Counted from the first letter of the stretch, positions 21,976 through 35,051 are shown. The stretch is DNA of 64,000 nucleotides from Polynucleobacter sp. Tro8-14-1 (GCF_018881655.1 NZ_JACVPX010000002.1:62001-126000); one strand, 5' to 3'. Notes: a model not told the origin generated them from the letters alone. Made by a program: numbers and translations.

Positions 21976-24078
21976 TTACTTCGCTTTAGCAGCCATAACT
22001 GCTTCAGCAACGTTCTTCGGTGCTTCGGAATAATGCTTAAATTCCATGGTGTAGGTAGCGCGACCTTGGGTCAACGAGCGTAAGCCAGTTGAGTAACCAA
22101 ACATCTCTGCTAACGGCACTTCAGCACGGACGATCTTGCCACCGCCTGGAATGTCATCCATACCCTGCAAAATACCGCGACGGGATGAAAGATCACCCAT
22201 TACGTTACCCATGAAATCTTCTGGTGTTTCTACTTCAACAGCCATCATCGGCTCAAGCAATACTGGTGCTGCTTTACGCATACCGTCTTTGAATGCCATA
22301 GAACCCGCCATCTTAAATGCGTTTTCATTGGAGTCAACGTCATGGTATGAACCGAAGAACAATGTAGCTTTGATATCTACAACTGGATAGCCAGCCAAAA
22401 TACCGGAATTCAATGTTTCGCGAATTCCTTTTTCTACTGCAGGGATGTATTCGCGTGGAACTACACCGCCCTTAATAGCGTCAATGAATTCAAAACCTTT
22501 ACCTGGCTCTTGTGGCTCAAGCTTCAATACCACGTGACCGTATTGACCGCGACCACCAGACTGCTTAACAAACTTACCTTCGATTTCTTCGCAAACTTTA
22601 CGAATAGTTTCGCGATAGGCAACTTGTGGCTTACCAACAGTGGCTTCAACACCAAATTCACGACGCATACGATCAACCAAAATTTCCAAATGGAGCTCGC
22701 CCATTCCAGAAATAATTGTCTGGCCAGACTCTTCATCCGTTTTAACGCGGAAAGAAGGATCTTCTTGTGCCAAGCGGTTCAAAGCAAGACCCATTTTTTC
22801 TTGGTCTGGTTTTGTCTTTGGCTCAACTGCTTGTGAGATTACTGGCTCTGGGAATACCATGCGCTCCAAAATAACAATGCTATCTGGGTCACATAATGTT
22901 TCGCCAGTAGTTGCGTCTTTTAGACCAACTGCAGCAGCGATATCGCCTGCATAAACTTCTTTAATTTCTTCACGTTGGTTTGCATGCATCTGCAACAAAC
23001 GACCAACACGCTCTTTCTTACCCTTGATTGGGTTGTAGATTGTGTCGCCAGATTTCATTACACCTGAATAAACGCGGAAAAAGATAAGCTGGCCAACAAA
23101 TGGGTCAGTCATGATCTTAAATGCCAATGCAGAGAATTTCTCAGCATCGTCAGCTTTACGTGTTGTTGGAGTTCCGTCTTCCAATTCACAAGGAACTGGT
23201 GGAACGTCTAATGGGGATGGCAATAACTCAACCACCGCATCCAACATTGCCTGAACGCCTTTGTTTTTGAACGCAGTTCCGCACATCATTGGAATGATTT
23301 CATTAGCAATCGTACGTTGACGCAACGCTTTTTTGATTTCTTCTTCGGTTAACTCTTCGCCACCGAGATACTTCTCCATCAACTCTTCTGAACTTTCAGC
23401 AGCGGCTTCAACCATCTTTTCGCGCCACTCATCTGCAGATGCCTTTAATTCAGCAGGAATCTCTTCGTAGCTAAACTTAGTGCCTTGTGAAGCCTCATCC
23501 CAATAGATGGCCTTCATTTTTACCAAGTCCACAACGCCCTTGAAGTTTTCTTCAGCGCCAATAGGAATCTGGATCAAGATAGGATTTGCTTTAAGGCGTA
23601 ACTTCATCTGGTCATAGACCTTAAAGAAGTTCGCACCGGTGCGGTCCATCTTGTTTACGAAAGCCAAACGTGGAACTTGATACTTGTTAGCTTGACGCCA
23701 AACAGTTTCAGATTGGGGCTGTACACCACCTACCGCACAGTAAACCATGCAAGCACCATCCAAAACGCGCATTGAACGCTCAACTTCAATAGTGAAATCT
23801 ACGTGTCCTGGGGTATCAATAATATTGATGCGGTGCTCTGGGAAATTACCAGCCATACCCTTCCAGAACGTTGTAGTAGCAGCAGAAGTAATCGTGATAC
23901 CACGCTCTTGCTCTTGTTCCATCCAGTCCATGGTTGCAGCGCCATCATGTACTTCACCAATCTTATGATTAACACCGGTGTAGAACAAAACGCGTTCTGT
24001 AGTTGTTGTCTTGCCTGCGTCAATGTGCGCAGAGATACCAATATTGCGGTATCTGTCGATGGGGGTTTTACGTGCCAC
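21976..24078 (-). CDS. fusA: Elongation factor G
   Basis: 700-residue translocase GTPase with G1 [21 protein letters not shown]3 DTPGHVDF and G4 NKMDRTGA, followed by domains II-V (domain IV around [14 protein letters not shown]). It drives tRNA-mRNA translocation and, with RRF, ribosome recycling. It lies between rpsG and tuf in the str order; full length with no anomalies. Confidence 0.99.
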   Translation of the reverse strand: MARKTPIDRYRNIGISAHIDAGKTTTTERVLFYTGVNHKIGEVHDGAATMDWMEQEQERGITITSAATTTFWKGMAGNFPEHRINIIDTPGHVDFTIEVERSMRVLDGACMVYCAVGGVQPQSETVWRQANKYQVPRLAFVNKMDRTGANFFKVYDQMKLRLKANPILIQIPIGAEENFKGVVDLVKMKAIYWDEASQGTKFSYEEIPAELKASADEWREKMVEAAAESSEELMEKYLGGEELTEEEIKKALRQRTIANEIIPMMCGTAFKNKGVQAMLDAVVELLPSPLDVPPVPCELEDGTPTTRKADDAEKFSALAFKIMTDPFVGQLIFFRVYSGVMKSGDTIYNPIKGKKERVGRLLQMHANQREEIKEVYAGDIAAAVGLKDATTGETLCDPDSIVILERMVFPEPVISQAVEPKTKPDQEKMGLALNRLAQEDPSFRVKTDEESGQTIISGMGELHLEILVDRMRREFGVEATVGKPQVAYRETIRKVCEEIEGKFVKQSGGRGQYGHVVLKLEPQEPGKGFEFIDAIKGGVVPREYIPAVEKGIRETLNSGILAGYPVVDIKATLFFGSYHDVDSNENAFKMAGSMAFKDGMRKAAPVLLEPMMAVEVETPEDFMGNVMGDLSSRRGILQGMDDIPGGGKIVRAEVPLAEMFGYSTGLRSLTQGRATYTMEFKHYSEAPKNVAEAVMAAKAK

Positions 24079-24105
24079 TGTTGGTACCTTTTCTTTGCTG
24101 TGCGA

Positions 24106-24576
24106 TTAGAAGCGGAAATGTGAGAAAGCTTTGTTAGCTTCTGCCATACGGTGAACTTCTTCACGCTTCTTCATTGCTCCGCCGCGACCTTCTGCAGCTT
24201 CTAATAATTCGTTGGCCAAACGTTGAGCCATAGATTTCTCACCGCGCTTTTTAGCGGCTTCGCGCACCCAGCGCATTGCCAAAGCAGAACGGCGTGATGG
24301 GCGAACTTCAACAGGAACCTGGTAGTTAGCGCCACCAACACGACGGCTCTTCACCTCAACCATTGGCTTAACGTTGCCCATAGCTGTTGAGAAAATTTCG
24401 AGTGGTTCTTTGTTTGCTTTTTTCTCGATGTGATCAAAGGCACCGTAAACGATACGCTCTGCAACCGATTTCTTGCCGTCCAACATGAGGACGTTCATGA
24501 ATTTAGCTACTTCTACATTACCGAATTTTGGATCCGGCAAAATTTCCCGTTTGGGAACTTCACGACGACGTGGCAT
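24106..24576 (-). CDS. rpsG: 30S ribosomal protein S7
   Basis: 156 residues starting [20 protein letters not shown], with the conserved [30 protein letters not shown]. It is the primary binder that nucleates the 30S head. A 161-nt gap containing a perfect TCTAAGAA/TTCTTAGA palindrome separates it from rpsL. Confidence 0.98.
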   Translation of the reverse strand: MPRRREVPKREILPDPKFGNVEVAKFMNVLMLDGKKSVAERIVYGAFDHIEKKANKEPLEIFSTAMGNVKPMVEVKSRRVGGANYQVPVEVRPSRRSALAMRWVREAAKKRGEKSMAQRLANELLEAAEGRGGAMKKREEVHRMAEANKAFSHFRF

Positions 24577-24737
24577 AACTACTCCTTCAGTTCAGTTAGG
24601 GGCGACCCACATGGATCACCCGCTCCGGTTGCCCTACTATCTAAGAAGATTCTTAGACGGGACAACCACTTACTTGTCTTTTAAGTCTGACAAACGAAGA
24701 CTTACTACAAATACTTCAGCAAAAATCTATTGAAAGA

Positions 24738-25118
24738 TTAAGCAGATTTCTTAGCGCGCTTAGCACCGTACTTGGAACGTGATTGCTTACGGTCTTTAAC
24801 ACCTTGCAAGTCAAGTGAGCCACGAACGATGTGGTAACGAACACCTGGCAAATCCTTTACACGACCACCACGAATCAACACTACCGAGTGTTCCTGGAGG
24901 TTATGGCCTTCACCGCCAATGTATGAAATAACTTCAAAACCATTGGTTAAGCGAACTTTGGCTACTTTACGAAGTGCAGAGTTAGGCTTTTTAGGAGTAG
25001 TGGTGTACACACGTGTACAAACACCACGGCGCTGCGGACTGTTTTCCAGTGCAGGGCTCTTGCTTTTAACGATCAGCCTGGATCTTGGCTTACGTATTAA
25101 TTGATTAATTGTTGGCAT
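24738..25118 (-). CDS. rpsL: 30S ribosomal protein S12
   Basis: 126 residues with the decoding-centre loops [21 protein letters not shown] and [14 protein letters not shown]. The lysines altered in streptomycin-resistant mutants of other species are the wild-type residues. It is the first gene of the str segment, preceded by a near-consensus promoter. Confidence 0.98.
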   Translation of the reverse strand: MPTINQLIRKPRSRLIVKSKSPALENSPQRRGVCTRVYTTTPKKPNSALRKVAKVRLTNGFEVISYIGGEGHNLQEHSVVLIRGGRVKDLPGVRYHIVRGSLDLQGVKDRKQSRSKYGAKRAKKSA

Positions 25119-25222
25119 AAAATAGCTCGGTTAGTACTTCTTTGTTGCTTTCTTCAAGAAAATCAATGACTTAGAGAATTTCTAGGTCAAAAAGACCCTC
25201 TTCTGAATCAGTAGAACTCAGC

Positions 25223-25251
25223 ATTCTAGCTTGGCCAGCCTTTTCCGTCAA
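25223..25251 (-). promoter_or_regulatory. Sigma-70 promoter of the rpsL (str) operon
   Basis: On the minus strand TTGACG, a 17-nt spacer, then TAGAAT. It lies directly after the rpoC terminator and about 105 nt upstream of rpsL, so transcription of rpsL and the following genes can start here. Confidence 0.85.
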
Positions 25252-25261
25252 CCAAATGGGG

Positions 25262-25285
25262 AAAAAACTGGCCATTTCTGGCCAG
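25262..25285 (-). terminator. Rho-independent terminator after rpoC
   Basis: CTGGCCA, a GAAA loop and TGGCCAG are followed by TTTTTT on the minus strand: a perfect 7-bp stem 10 nt after the rpoC stop. Confidence 0.92.
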
Positions 25286-25295
25286 AATTACCAAA

Positions 25296-28200
25296 TTAGC
25301 TCGGATCAGCCTCCCCAGCAGGAGCAACGACTTCAGCCTCTATTTCTACAGGCATATTGGCTATTGCTTCCTCTTCGGCGGCAATCATTTGAGCGCGGTC
25401 ACGCTCGAATTGCTCTCTGACCTTGCGTGCACGGCGGTAAGACAAGCCGGTACCAGCAGGGATTAGACGACCAATAATGACGTTTTCCTTGAGGCCACGG
25501 AGTGTATCGGTCTTGCCCATAATTGCGGCTTCGGTCAATACACGGGTGGTTTCTTGGAAAGAAGCCGCTGAAATGAAGCTGTCGGTCGACAAGGATGCTT
25601 TAGTAATACCCAACAGCACGTTTTCGAACTGAGCTGGGCGCTTACCTGCGGCAATCACTAAATCGTTAGCGTCATACAGTTTTGAACGCTCAACTTGCTC
25701 ACCAGTGATGTAAGCGGTATCGCCGCCATCAGTGATCTGCACACGACGCAACATTTGACGCACGATCACTTCAATGTGCTTGTCGTTAATCTTCACGCCT
25801 TGCAAACGGTAAACGTCTTGAACTTCATCAACGATGTAGATCGCCAACTCTTCAATACCTCTGAGAGTCAAGATGTCATGTGGATCAGCTGGGCCTTCCA
25901 CAATCATCTCGCCCTTGTTCACAACTTGACCGTCATGAACGAGAACTTGCTTTTCTTTAGGAATCAAGAATTCATTGGCTTCGCCGTCCATATCGGTAAT
26001 CACCAAACGTTGTTTACCTTTGGTTTCTTTACCGAAGGAAACTGTTCCAGTAACTTTCGCCAAGACAGCTGCATCTTTAGGTGAACGTGCTTCGAACAAT
26101 TCAGCGACGCGTGGCAAACCGCCGGTAATGTCGCGAGTCTTCTGTGATTCGATTGGAATACGCGCCAATACTTCACCAACTTCGACTTTTTGACCATCTT
26201 TAACAGTAATCAACGCGCCCACTTGGAGGCCAATGTTTACTGGGTGATCAGTACCGGCGATCATGACTTCGTTACCCTTGTCATCAACCAAGTTGATCAC
26301 TGGGCGAACGCCTTTGCTTGCTGCAGAACGACGCTTACCGTCAATTACCACCAAGGTGGAAAGACCGGTAACTTCGTCTACCTGCTTAGCAACGGTTACA
26401 CCTTCTTCAACGTTGTCGAAGCGGGCGATACCAGCGTACTCAGAAATAATCGGACGTGTTAATGGGTCCCAAGTCGCCAAGCTTGCGCCAGCCTTAACAG
26501 CTGCATCTTCTTTCAACAAGAGAGTTGCACCATAAGGCACTTTATGACGCTCGCGCTCACGACCATTCTCATCAACGATCAAGGCTTCGCCAGAACGTGA
26601 AATCACGATCTGCTCACCCTTCGCATTCTTGACAACACGCATCGTGGCAGAGAATTTCAAAGCACCATTAGACTTAGCTTCGATGTTGCTTGCAACCAAT
26701 GCACGTGACGCTGCGCCACCAATATGGAAAGTACGCATAGTCAACTGTGTGCCTGGCTCGCCGATGGACTGAGCAGCGATCACGCCAACTGCTTCACCAA
26801 CGTTTACCAAACCACCGCGACCTAGATCGCGTCCGTAGCACTTCGCGCACAAACCAAAGCGAGTTAAGCAAGACAATACTGTGCGAACTTTAACTTCGTC
26901 GATACCCAATGCAACGATTTGATCAACGTGATCTTCATCGAGCAAGGTGTCGTTCGGAACAATGACTTCTTGTGTGTCAGGATGAACGATGTCACCGATA
27001 CATACACGACCCAAAATACGGTCACGCAATGCTTCGATAATTTCGCCGCCTTCAACCAGCGCCTTCATGGTTACACCATTAGTTGCGCCGCAATCATCTT
27101 CGATCACCACGAGATCTTGAGTGACGTCGCATAAACGACGTGTCAAGTAACCCGAGTTCGCTGTCTTCAACGCTGTATCTGCCAGACCTTTACGAGCGCC
27201 GTGGGTTGAGATGAAGTACTGCAATACGTTCAAACCTTCACGGAAGTTCGCAGTAATTGGGGTTTCAATGATGGAGCCATCAGGCTTAGCCATCAAACCA
27301 CGCATACCAGCCAACTGACGAATCTGCGCTGCAGATCCACGCGCACCAGAATCCGCCATCATGTAGATGGAGTTAAAGGATTCTTGACGCACAGTCTTAC
27401 CGTTACGATCGAGTACGTCAACGTGTGACAACTCATCCATCATTGCTTTACCAACTTGGTCGCCTGCAGCACCCCAAATATCAACTACGTTGTTATAACG
27501 CTCTTGATTGGTTACGAGACCTGACATGAACTGCTTGTCATACTCCTTAACCTTGGCAGATGCCTCAGTGATGATGCGCTCTTTAGAAGTTGGGATCAGC
27601 ATATCGTCGATCGCAACTGAGATACCAGCGTTGGTTGCCAAACGGAAACCAGACTGCAAGAGGCGGTCGGCAAAAATCACAGTTTCACGTAAACCGCACT
27701 TACGGAATGAAGTGTTGATCAAGCGTGAGATTTCTTTTTTCTTCAAAGGCTTGTTAATTTCCTCGAAAGACATGCCTTTAGGCAAAATCTCAGACAAGAT
27801 TGCACGGCCAACTGATGTTTGATAGATCTTGGTCTTTTCAGCAAAACGGGCATCGCCCTCTGCCTTCTTGTCCACAATCTCAAACTCAGTAATACGAACA
27901 GCAACACGAGAAGCCAATTCAACTTGACCTGCTTCGTATGCACGTACTACTTCAGTAATGTTAGCGAAAACCATGCCTTCACCCTTACCGTTGATCTTGT
28001 CACGTGTAGCGTAGTACAGACCCAACACCACGTCCTGTGACGGAACGATTGATGGCTCGCCGTTAGCTGGGAACAATACGTTGTTCGAAGCCAACATCAA
28101 TGTACGTGCTTCCATTTGCGCTTCGAGCGACAAAGGAACGTGAACCGCCATTTGGTCACCGTCAAAGTCCGCATTAAATGCCGCGCAGACTAATGGGTGC

Positions 28201-29558
28201 AATTGGATTGCTTTACCTTCAATCAGCATTGGCTCGAAAGCCTGAATACCAAGACGATGCAATGTAGGCGCACGGTTCAACATGATTGGATGTTCACGAA
28301 TGACTTCTTCGAGAATGTCCCAAACGATTGGAGTCTGGCTTTCAACTTCTTTCTTTGCAGCCTTAATCGTGGTTGCAATACCCAAAGTCTCAAGCTTGTT
28401 GAAAATGAATGGCTTGAATAATTCCAAGGCCATTAATTTTGGTAAGCCGCACTGATGCAACTTCAATGTAGGGCCAACCACGATGACTGAACGACCAGAG
28501 TAGTCAACACGTTTACCCAACAAGTTTTGACGGAAACGACCGCTCTTACCTTTAATCATCTCGGCCAAGGACTTGAGAGGACGCTTGTTAGCGCCAGTCA
28601 TAGCCTTACCGCGACGACCGTTGTCGAGCAATGAGTCAACCGCTTCTTGCAACATCCGTTTTTCGTTACGAACGATGATCTCTGGTGCGCGCAACTCTAA
28701 CAAACGCTTTAAACGGTTGTTACGGTTGATCACACGACGGTAGAGGTCGTTCAAATCTGAAGTAGCAAAGCGACCGCCATCCAATGGCACCAATGGGCGC
28801 AATTCAGGTGGCAATACTGGCAATACTTCCATGATCATCCAGTCAGGCTTGATGCCTGAAGTCTGGAACGCCTCGAGCACTTTTAAGCGCTTAGCGTATT
28901 TCTTGATCTTGGCATCGCTACCAGTGGCTTTTAAGTCAGCGCGAATAGTCTCTACTTCACGATCGATATCAATCGAACGCAAGAGATCACGAATACCTTC
29001 CGCGCCCATGATGGCGGTAAATGCACCGTCACCATACTCTTCGGTCTTAGCAATGTATTCATCTTCAGACATGATCTGACCGCGCTTCATCGCGCCTTCA
29101 GGAGTCATACCAGGATCAACTACTACATATGCTTCAAAGTAAAGAACGCGCTCGATATCACGCAATGTCATATCGAGAACCATACCCAAACGGGATGGCA
29201 ATGACTTCAAGAACCAAATGTGCGCTACAGGGGCTGCCAACTCAATGTGGCCCATGCGCTCACGACGCACCTTAGCGAGAGTAACTTCAACGCCGCACTT
29301 CTCGCAGATTACGCCACGGAACTTTAAACGCTTGTACTTACCGCATAAGCACTCGTAGTCTTTGGTTGGTCCAAAAATCTTGGCGCAGAACAAACCATCA
29401 CGCTCGGGCTTAAAAGTCCTGTAATTGATGGTTTCTGGTTTGCGTACTTCACCAAAAGACCATGAGCGAATTTTCTCAGGAGATGCGAGACCAATTTTGA
29501 TGACATCAAACTGCTCTTCGCCCTGCGTTTGCTTAAATAAATCGAGCAATGCTTTCAT
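25296..29558 (-). CDS. rpoC: DNA-directed RNA polymerase subunit beta-prime
   Basis: 1420 residues from ATG at 29558 ([18 protein letters not shown]); the ORF track adds nine upstream codons that overlap rpoB. The N-terminal zinc ribbon ([21 protein letters not shown]), the catalytic [12 protein letters not shown] and the second zinc site (CGATNGV ... [13 protein letters not shown]) are intact. It lies 1 nt after the rpoB stop, so translation is likely coupled, and is followed by a strong terminator. Confidence 0.99.
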   Translation of the reverse strand: MKALLDLFKQTQGEEQFDVIKIGLASPEKIRSWSFGEVRKPETINYRTFKPERDGLFCAKIFGPTKDYECLCGKYKRLKFRGVICEKCGVEVTLAKVRRERMGHIELAAPVAHIWFLKSLPSRLGMVLDMTLRDIERVLYFEAYVVVDPGMTPEGAMKRGQIMSEDEYIAKTEEYGDGAFTAIMGAEGIRDLLRSIDIDREVETIRADLKATGSDAKIKKYAKRLKVLEAFQTSGIKPDWMIMEVLPVLPPELRPLVPLDGGRFATSDLNDLYRRVINRNNRLKRLLELRAPEIIVRNEKRMLQEAVDSLLDNGRRGKAMTGANKRPLKSLAEMIKGKSGRFRQNLLGKRVDYSGRSVIVVGPTLKLHQCGLPKLMALELFKPFIFNKLETLGIATTIKAAKKEVESQTPIVWDILEEVIREHPIMLNRAPTLHRLGIQAFEPMLIEGKAIQLHPLVCAAFNADFDGDQMAVHVPLSLEAQMEARTLMLASNNVLFPANGEPSIVPSQDVVLGLYYATRDKINGKGEGMVFANITEVVRAYEAGQVELASRVAVRITEFEIVDKKAEGDARFAEKTKIYQTSVGRAILSEILPKGMSFEEINKPLKKKEISRLINTSFRKCGLRETVIFADRLLQSGFRLATNAGISVAIDDMLIPTSKERIITEASAKVKEYDKQFMSGLVTNQERYNNVVDIWGAAGDQVGKAMMDELSHVDVLDRNGKTVRQESFNSIYMMADSGARGSAAQIRQLAGMRGLMAKPDGSIIETPITANFREGLNVLQYFISTHGARKGLADTALKTANSGYLTRRLCDVTQDLVVIEDDCGATNGVTMKALVEGGEIIEALRDRILGRVCIGDIVHPDTQEVIVPNDTLLDEDHVDQIVALGIDEVKVRTVLSCLTRFGLCAKCYGRDLGRGGLVNVGEAVGVIAAQSIGEPGTQLTMRTFHIGGAASRALVASNIEAKSNGALKFSATMRVVKNAKGEQIVISRSGEALIVDENGRERERHKVPYGATLLLKEDAAVKAGASLATWDPLTRPIISEYAGIARFDNVEEGVTVAKQVDEVTGLSTLVVIDGKRRSAASKGVRPVINLVDDKGNEVMIAGTDHPVNIGLQVGALITVKDGQKVEVGEVLARIPIESQKTRDITGGLPRVAELFEARSPKDAAVLAKVTGTVSFGKETKGKQRLVITDMDGEANEFLIPKEKQVLVHDGQVVNKGEMIVEGPADPHDILTLRGIEELAIYIVDEVQDVYRLQGVKINDKHIEVIVRQMLRRVQITDGGDTAYITGEQVERSKLYDANDLVIAAGKRPAQFENVLLGITKASLSTDSFISAASFQETTRVLTEAAIMGKTDTLRGLKENVIIGRLIPAGTGLSYRRARKVREQFERDRAQMIAAEEEAIANMPVEIEAEVVAPAGEADPS

Positions 29559-29559
29559 A

Positions 29560-32500
29560 TCAGTTGCGCTCCATGTCAATGTCAATACCCAACGAACGGA
29601 TTTCTTTTACCAGCACGTTGAAGGATTCGGGCATGCCAGCATCAATCGTGTGCTCGCCCTTGACGATGTTTTCATAAACCTTGGTACGGCCTGCGACGTC
29701 ATCGGACTTCACTGTCAGCATTTCCTGCAAGACATATGAAGCACCGTATGCTTCGAGGGCCCAGACTTCCATCTCACCAAAGCGCTGACCACCGAACTGA
29801 GCTTTACCGCCCAATGGCTGTTGCGTTACTAAAGAGTAAGGTCCGGTTGAACGTGCATGCATCTTGTCATCGACCAAATGGTGGAGTTTCAAGACGTGCA
29901 TTACGCCAACAGTGACTGGACGCTCAAATTGGTCGCCAGTTCGGCCGTCGCACAAAATCATTTGCTGACGTGAAGGGGTCATCTTCAAAGATTTAGCAAC
30001 ATCTTCTGGATACGCCAACTCGAGCATGCGTCCGATTTCAGCTTCAGTAGCACCATCAAACACTGGAGTAGCAAATGGCAAGCCTTGGCGGAGATTCTCA
30101 GCCAAAACATTGATCTGCTCATCAGTGAAGTTGTCGATGTCTTCAACACGACCTGTTTCGTTATAAAGCTGCTTGAAGAACTTACGTAATTCAGTTTGCT
30201 TAGCGTGCTCACGAACCATCTCGTCAATACGCTTACCAATACCTTGGGCAGCCCAACCTAAATGGGTTTCCAAGATCTGGCCAACGTTCATACGGGAAGG
30301 AACACCCAATGGGTTCAAGACGATGTCAACAGGGCGTCCGTCAGCCATAAATGGCATATCTTCAGCTGGGGCGATTTTAGAAACCACACCTTTGTTACCG
30401 TGACGACCGGCCATCTTGTCACCAGGCTGTAAACGACGCTTAACGGCCAAGTACACCTTAACCATCTTTGTTACGCCAGGCTGTAAATCATCGCCCTGGG
30501 TAAGCTTGGTGCGCTTCTCTTCAAAAGCCTCATCAAATTGCTTACGCTTCGCTTCGATAGAAGATTTAATTGCTTCAACTTGTGAGGCAACCTCATCATC
30601 TGCTGGACGAACGTCAAACCAATGGTATTTATCTAAGCTGGCAAGGTATTCCTTGTCAATCTTAGTGCCTTTAGCTAATTTCTGAGGACCACCATTGGCA
30701 ACTTTACCAATCAACAGTTTTTCTAAACGCATGAAGGCATCGCCCTCAACAATACGCAACTGGTCGTTCAAGTCCAAACGATAGCGTTGTAATTCTTCTT
30801 GGATAATTGACTGTGCACGTGCATCACGCTCAATACCTTCACGGGTGAAGACCTGAACATCAATAACAGTACCGATCATTCCTGATGGAACGCGCAAAGA
30901 AGTATCTTTAACGTCAGATGCTTTTTCACCGAAGATCGCACGTAGTAACTTCTCTTCAGGAGTGAGAGTAGTCTCGCCCTTTGGAGTTACTTTACCAACC
31001 AATACGTCGCCAGCTTCAACTTCAGCACCGATGTAAACAATACCGCTTTCATCCAAACGGGAGAGTTGTGACTCTGCCAAATTGGAGATATCGCGAGTAA
31101 TTTCTTCTGAACCCAGCTTGGTATCACGCGCAACCACTGACAACTCTTCAATATGAATAGAGGTGTAGCGGTCGTCAGCAACAACTTTCTCAGAAATCAA
31201 GATTGAATCTTCGAAGTTGTAACCGTTCCATGGCATAAATGCCACAGTCATGTTTTGACCCAAAGCCAATTCACCCAAATCGGTAGATGCGCCGTCAGCA
31301 ACAACGTCACCACGCGCTACGCGATCACCAGCCTGAACGATAGGACGTTGGTTAATGTTGGTGTTTTGGTTTGAACGGGTGTACTTGATGAGGTTATAAA
31401 TATCCACACCAACTTCACCAGCAGCTGTCTCATCATCGTTTACACGAATCACAACACGGTTAGCGTCAACATAATCAACGATACCGCCGCGGGACGCCAA
31501 AATAACAGTGCCAGAGTCAACCGCAACAATACGCTCTAAACCTGTACCAACCAATGGCTTATCCGGACGCAAGCAAGGAACTGCTTGACGCTGCATGTTC
31601 GCACCCATCAACGCACGGTTTGCATCATCGTGCTCTAAGAATGGAACGAGTGAAGCGGCAGCAGAAACGATCTGGCTAGGAGCAACGTCGATGAAATCGA
31701 TGCGCTCTGGGCTAACCATCATGGTTTCACCAGCTTGACGAGCAGAAACTAATTCGTCGGCCAACTTACCGCTCTTGTCGATTGTTGCGTTTGCCTGAGC
31801 AATCACATACTTTGCTTCCTCAATCGCAGAGAGGTAAACCACTTCATCGCTTACCTTGCTATTGGAAACCTTACGGTATGGAGTTTCTAAGAAACCATGC
31901 TCATTCAAACGCGCAAATAACGCGAGTGAGTTGATCAAACCAATGTTTGGTCCTTCGGGAGTTTCAATTGGGCAAACACGTCCATAGTGGGTTGGATGCA
32001 CGTCGCGCACTTCAAAGCCTGCGCGCTCGCGGGTCAAACCACCAGGTCCCAACGCAGAAATACGACGCTTGTGCGTGATCTCTGAAAGCGGGTTGGTTTG
32101 GTCCATAAACTGGGACAACTGTGAAGAACCGAAGAACTCACGAATCGCAGAAGAGATTGGCTTACTGTTAATCAAGTCATGCGGCATGAGGTTTTCTGTT
32201 TCGGCTTGGCCAAGACGTTCTTTAACCGCACGCTCAACACGTGACAAACCAGCACGGAATTGGTTTTCAGCCAACTCGCCAACGCAACGTACACGACGAT
32301 TACCTAAGTGATCGATATCGTCTACTTCGCCTTTGCCGTTACGCAAATCTACGAGGGACTTAATAGTGTCGAGAATATCTTCGTTCGACAGAACCATTGG
32401 ACCTTCCATTTCTGGACGGTTCAAACGGCTGTTGACCTTCATGCGGCCAACACGCGACAAATCGTAAGTATCTTCGTTATAGAACAAGCGCTGGAACAAG

Positions 32501-33660
32501 GCTTCAACAGCATCTTCTGTTGGAGGCTCGCCAGGACGCATCATGCGGTAAATGGCGATACGAGCAGCCATTTGATCTGCTGTTTCATCAGTACGCAATG
32601 TCTGAGAAATGTATGCACCAGAATCCAAATCATTGGTGTAGATAGTTTCTAATTGCTTGATGCCTGCATCGCGCAATGTAGCCAATACCTCTTCAGTGAT
32701 TTCATCATTAGCGTAGGCCAAGATTTCACCAGAATCTGGATCAACGATATTGCGCGCTACTACACGACCAATTAAATAGTCGTCTGGTACAGCGATTGTT
32801 TTAGTTTTAGCAGCTTCGAGTTCACGAATATGCTTTGCATTGATACGCTTGTCTTTTTGAATGACAACAACGCCATTCTTATCGAGCACATCAAAGCTAG
32901 CCAACTGACCACGCAAACGCTCTGGCACAAATTCCATTGAACCGCCGTTAGCAGTTAATGAGAAATGATCAAAGTTAAAGAAGTTCGCAAGAATCTGTTC
33001 GTTGTTTAAACCAATTGCTTTGAGCAAAATGGTGACAGGCATCTTACGACGACGGTCAACGCGGAAATAGAGAATGTCTTTCGGATCAAACTCAAAATCG
33101 AGCCATGAACCACGGTAAGGAATGATGCGTGCTGAGAACAGCAACTTACCTGAGCTGTGTGTCTTGCCCTTATCGTGTTCGAAGAACACGCCTGGGGAAC
33201 GGTGCAACTGAGAAACGATTACGCGCTCAGTACCGTTAATCACAAAAGAGCCATTTTCTGTCATGAGTGGAATTTCACCCATGTAGACTTCGCTCTCTTT
33301 TACCTCTTTAACCTTAGTAGGCGCTTCGCGATCATAAATAATCAAGCGAACTTTTGCGCGCAAGGCAGAGTGGTATGTGTAACCACGCTGTTGACATTCT
33401 TTAACGTCAAATGGTGGCTGTGATAACTGGTAAGACACGTATTCCATACGTGCATAGCCGTTGTTAGACACAATTGGGAATGCTGATGTAAAGGCAGCTT
33501 GAAGTCCCTCAGTAAGACGAGACATTGCTGGCTTTTCAGCCTGTAAAAATTTAGCGTAGGATTCCAGCTGCGTTGCGATCAGGTACGGAACCTGGTGGTT
33601 ATTTACTCGCTTAGCAAAGCTTTTACGGACTCGCTTGCGTTCGGTGAAGCTATAGTTCAT
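29560..33660 (-). CDS. rpoB: DNA-directed RNA polymerase subunit beta
   Basis: 1366 residues from ATG at 33660 ([18 protein letters not shown]), preceded by GGAG; the longer ORF-track start adds 19 residues that do not fit the family. The rifampicin region reads [18 protein letters not shown], a normal betaproteobacterial wild type, and the C-terminal [19 protein letters not shown] contacts beta-prime. It is preceded by a 226-nt hairpin-rich gap after rplL. Confidence 0.99.
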   Translation of the reverse strand: MNYSFTERKRVRKSFAKRVNNHQVPYLIATQLESYAKFLQAEKPAMSRLTEGLQAAFTSAFPIVSNNGYARMEYVSYQLSQPPFDVKECQQRGYTYHSALRAKVRLIIYDREAPTKVKEVKESEVYMGEIPLMTENGSFVINGTERVIVSQLHRSPGVFFEHDKGKTHSSGKLLFSARIIPYRGSWLDFEFDPKDILYFRVDRRRKMPVTILLKAIGLNNEQILANFFNFDHFSLTANGGSMEFVPERLRGQLASFDVLDKNGVVVIQKDKRINAKHIRELEAAKTKTIAVPDDYLIGRVVARNIVDPDSGEILAYANDEITEEVLATLRDAGIKQLETIYTNDLDSGAYISQTLRTDETADQMAARIAIYRMMRPGEPPTEDAVEALFQRLFYNEDTYDLSRVGRMKVNSRLNRPEMEGPMVLSNEDILDTIKSLVDLRNGKGEVDDIDHLGNRRVRCVGELAENQFRAGLSRVERAVKERLGQAETENLMPHDLINSKPISSAIREFFGSSQLSQFMDQTNPLSEITHKRRISALGPGGLTRERAGFEVRDVHPTHYGRVCPIETPEGPNIGLINSLALFARLNEHGFLETPYRKVSNSKVSDEVVYLSAIEEAKYVIAQANATIDKSGKLADELVSARQAGETMMVSPERIDFIDVAPSQIVSAAASLVPFLEHDDANRALMGANMQRQAVPCLRPDKPLVGTGLERIVAVDSGTVILASRGGIVDYVDANRVVIRVNDDETAAGEVGVDIYNLIKYTRSNQNTNINQRPIVQAGDRVARGDVVADGASTDLGELALGQNMTVAFMPWNGYNFEDSILISEKVVADDRYTSIHIEELSVVARDTKLGSEEITRDISNLAESQLSRLDESGIVYIGAEVEAGDVLVGKVTPKGETTLTPEEKLLRAIFGEKASDVKDTSLRVPSGMIGTVIDVQVFTREGIERDARAQSIIQEELQRYRLDLNDQLRIVEGDAFMRLEKLLIGKVANGGPQKLAKGTKIDKEYLASLDKYHWFDVRPADDEVASQVEAIKSSIEAKRKQFDEAFEEKRTKLTQGDDLQPGVTKMVKVYLAVKRRLQPGDKMAGRHGNKGVVSKIAPAEDMPFMADGRPVDIVLNPLGVPSRMNVGQILETHLGWAAQGIGKRIDEMVREHAKQTELRKFFKQLYNETGRVEDIDNFTDEQINVLAENLRQGLPFATPVFDGATEAEIGRMLELAYPEDVAKSLKMTPSRQQMILCDGRTGDQFERPVTVGVMHVLKLHHLVDDKMHARSTGPYSLVTQQPLGGKAQFGGQRFGEMEVWALEAYGASYVLQEMLTVKSDDVAGRTKVYENIVKGEHTIDAGMPESFNVLVKEIRSLGIDIDMERN

Positions 33661-33720
33661 TTCATCTCCGAATTCAGCGACTGTACAAAGATTTGGCGAT
33701 TGGCCACTACCAATCACTGG

Positions 33721-33753
33721 CGGACAACACTAAACCGATAGATTTAGTGTCCG
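33721..33753 (-). promoter_or_regulatory. Hairpin in the rpoB leader
   Basis: ACACTAAA and TTTAGTGT (8 bp) with flanking CGG/CCG across a small bulge, about 60 nt upstream of rpoB. It is the third strong hairpin in the rplL-rpoB gap. No T-run follows. Confidence 0.5.
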
Positions 33754-33787
33754 ACCAAACTTGCATTCTGCAGTCGTATCAGAAGGC

Positions 33788-33841
33788 AAACCCGATTTCA
33801 ATCAGAAATGAAATCGGGTTTGACCTCTAGAGGTCAAACCC
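33788..33841 (-). promoter_or_regulatory. Two overlapping hairpins in the rplL-rpoB gap (candidate attenuator)
   Basis: In transcript order, hairpin I pairs GGGTTTGACCT with AGGTCAAACCC around CTAG. Hairpin II pairs AAACCCGATTTCA with TGAAATCGGGTTT around an 8-nt loop. Both need the same AAACCC, so they compete. E. coli has an attenuator and an RNase III site between rplL and rpoB; this could be the functional counterpart. Neither hairpin is followed by a T-run. Confidence 0.65.
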
Positions 33842-33886
33842 AACATGGCTAACGCCCCTTTTTGAGAGGCGCCAGCATTGTATGTA

Positions 33887-34261
33887 TTACTTGAGTTCTG
33901 CTTTAGCGCCAGCTTCTTCAAGCTTCTTCTTAGCTTCTTCAGCCGTCTTCTTATCAACAGCTTCTTTGATTGGCTTCGGTGCACCGTCAACCAAGTCCTT
34001 AGCTTCTTTCAAGCCAAGACCAGTAATTTCGCGAACTGCCTTAATTACTGAAACCTTGTTTGCGCCAGCTTCGAGCAAGTTAACAGTGAATTCTGTTTGC
34101 TCTTCAGCAGCAGCGCCGCCAGCTGCACCAGCAGGACCAGCAACAGCCATCGCTGCAGCGGAAACGCCAAACTTCTCTTCGAACGCCTTAACCAAGTCGT
34201 TCAAATCCATAACGGACATGCTACCTACTGCATCAATGATTTCTTCTTTAGTAATCGCCAT
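33887..34261 (-). CDS. rplL: 50S ribosomal protein L7/L12
   Basis: 124 residues: an N-terminal dimerisation domain ([34 protein letters not shown]), an Ala/Gly-rich hinge, and a C-terminal factor-binding domain ([24 protein letters not shown]). It forms the multi-copy stalk bound to L10. It lies 36 nt downstream of rplJ. Confidence 0.98.
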
Positions 34262-34297
34262 TTTTAGCTCCTAATACTTAAATAGTTAATCTGTCGC

Positions 34298-34939
34298 TTA
34301 TTCAGCGGCAGGGGTTTCAGGTGTTTCTGTTCCAGCTTCTGGGGCTGAGGCTGCAGGCTCAGCACTTGCTTCTGGAGCGGCGGCTTCAGCAACTACTTCT
34401 GCTGGGGCTGCTGCTACTTCTGCTACCGGTGCTGCAACAGGAGCAGGTGCTCCTTCTGCCTTTTGTGCTGCTACTGCGCCCAATACGCGAGCCATCGCAG
34501 AAACTGGGGCCAACATCACACCCAACAACTGAGATAACAACTCGTCGCGGCTTGGAATAGACGCGAGGGATTTAACACCCGCTACGTCCAACAACTTGCC
34601 GTTATATAAGCCAGCAGTAATGACCAGCTTGTCTTGAGTCTTAGCAAAGTTCTGCAATACTTTTGCCGAAGCAATCGGATCAGCAGAAATGCCGTAGATC
34701 AAGGGGCCAACCATCGAATCGGCAAGAGGCTCAAACTGTGTGCCTTGTGCAGCACGGCGTGCCAATGTGTTCTTCAAAACGCGAAGATATACACCTTGGT
34801 CACGTGCGCTAGCACGTAGCTTTGTCAACTGCTCTACTGGAATACCACGGTATTCAGCGAGCACGACAGTTTGGGCTCCAGCCAATTGAGCGCCGACATC
34901 AGCAACAATCGCTTTTTTGTCTTGTACATTCAAAGGCAC
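34298..34939 (-). CDS. rplJ: 50S ribosomal protein L10, long Ala/Pro/Glu-rich tail
   Basis: 213 residues from a GTG start (34939) with AGGAGT correctly placed. The globular domain ([35 protein letters not shown]) and the L12-binding helix ([27 protein letters not shown]) are normal. About 45-50 residues of Ala/Pro/Glu-rich low-complexity tail follow, compared with 165 residues in total for E. coli L10. The tail may be disordered; its role is unknown. Confidence 0.97.
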   Translation of the reverse strand: MPLNVQDKKAIVADVGAQLAGAQTVVLAEYRGIPVEQLTKLRASARDQGVYLRVLKNTLARRAAQGTQFEPLADSMVGPLIYGISADPIASAKVLQNFAKTQDKLVITAGLYNGKLLDVAGVKSLASIPSRDELLSQLLGVMLAPVSAMARVLGAVAAQKAEGAPAPVAAPVAEVAAAPAEVVAEAAAPEASAEPAASAPEAGTETPETPAAE

Positions 34940-34983
34940 GGTTTAACTCCTAAAAAACCAACTGTTTCCAGTTGGGGTTACAC

Positions 34984-35051
34984 ACCAGCGTCTGATCATT
35001 TGTTCACAAGGTTCTTGTGAAAATCTTTTCAGGGTCGCCATCTGCGCTGGC
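34984..35051 (-). promoter_or_regulatory. L10 leader RNA (ribosomal protein L10/L12 autoregulation)
   Basis: On the minus strand GCCAGCG and CGCTGG close a structure containing AGATGGCGACCCTG, an inner perfect hairpin TTCACAAG/TTGTGAA-type, and a returning GATCAGACGCTGG. It lies about 45 nt upstream of rplJ, matching the position and kink-turn-like content of known L10 leaders, where excess L10(L12)4 blocks rplJL translation. No clear promoter was identified in the 238-nt gap. Confidence 0.7.

Noticed and set aside
24640-24657. TCTAAGAA/TTCTTAGA palindrome between rpsL and rpsG as a terminator
   Set aside because: It is AT-rich, has a 2-nt centre and no T-run; a processing role is possible but not supportable.
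25695-32652. Antisense ORFs of 60-130 codons within rpoC and rpoB
   Set aside because: They are shadow frames of highly biased coding sequence, with no ribosome binding sites or recognisable domains.
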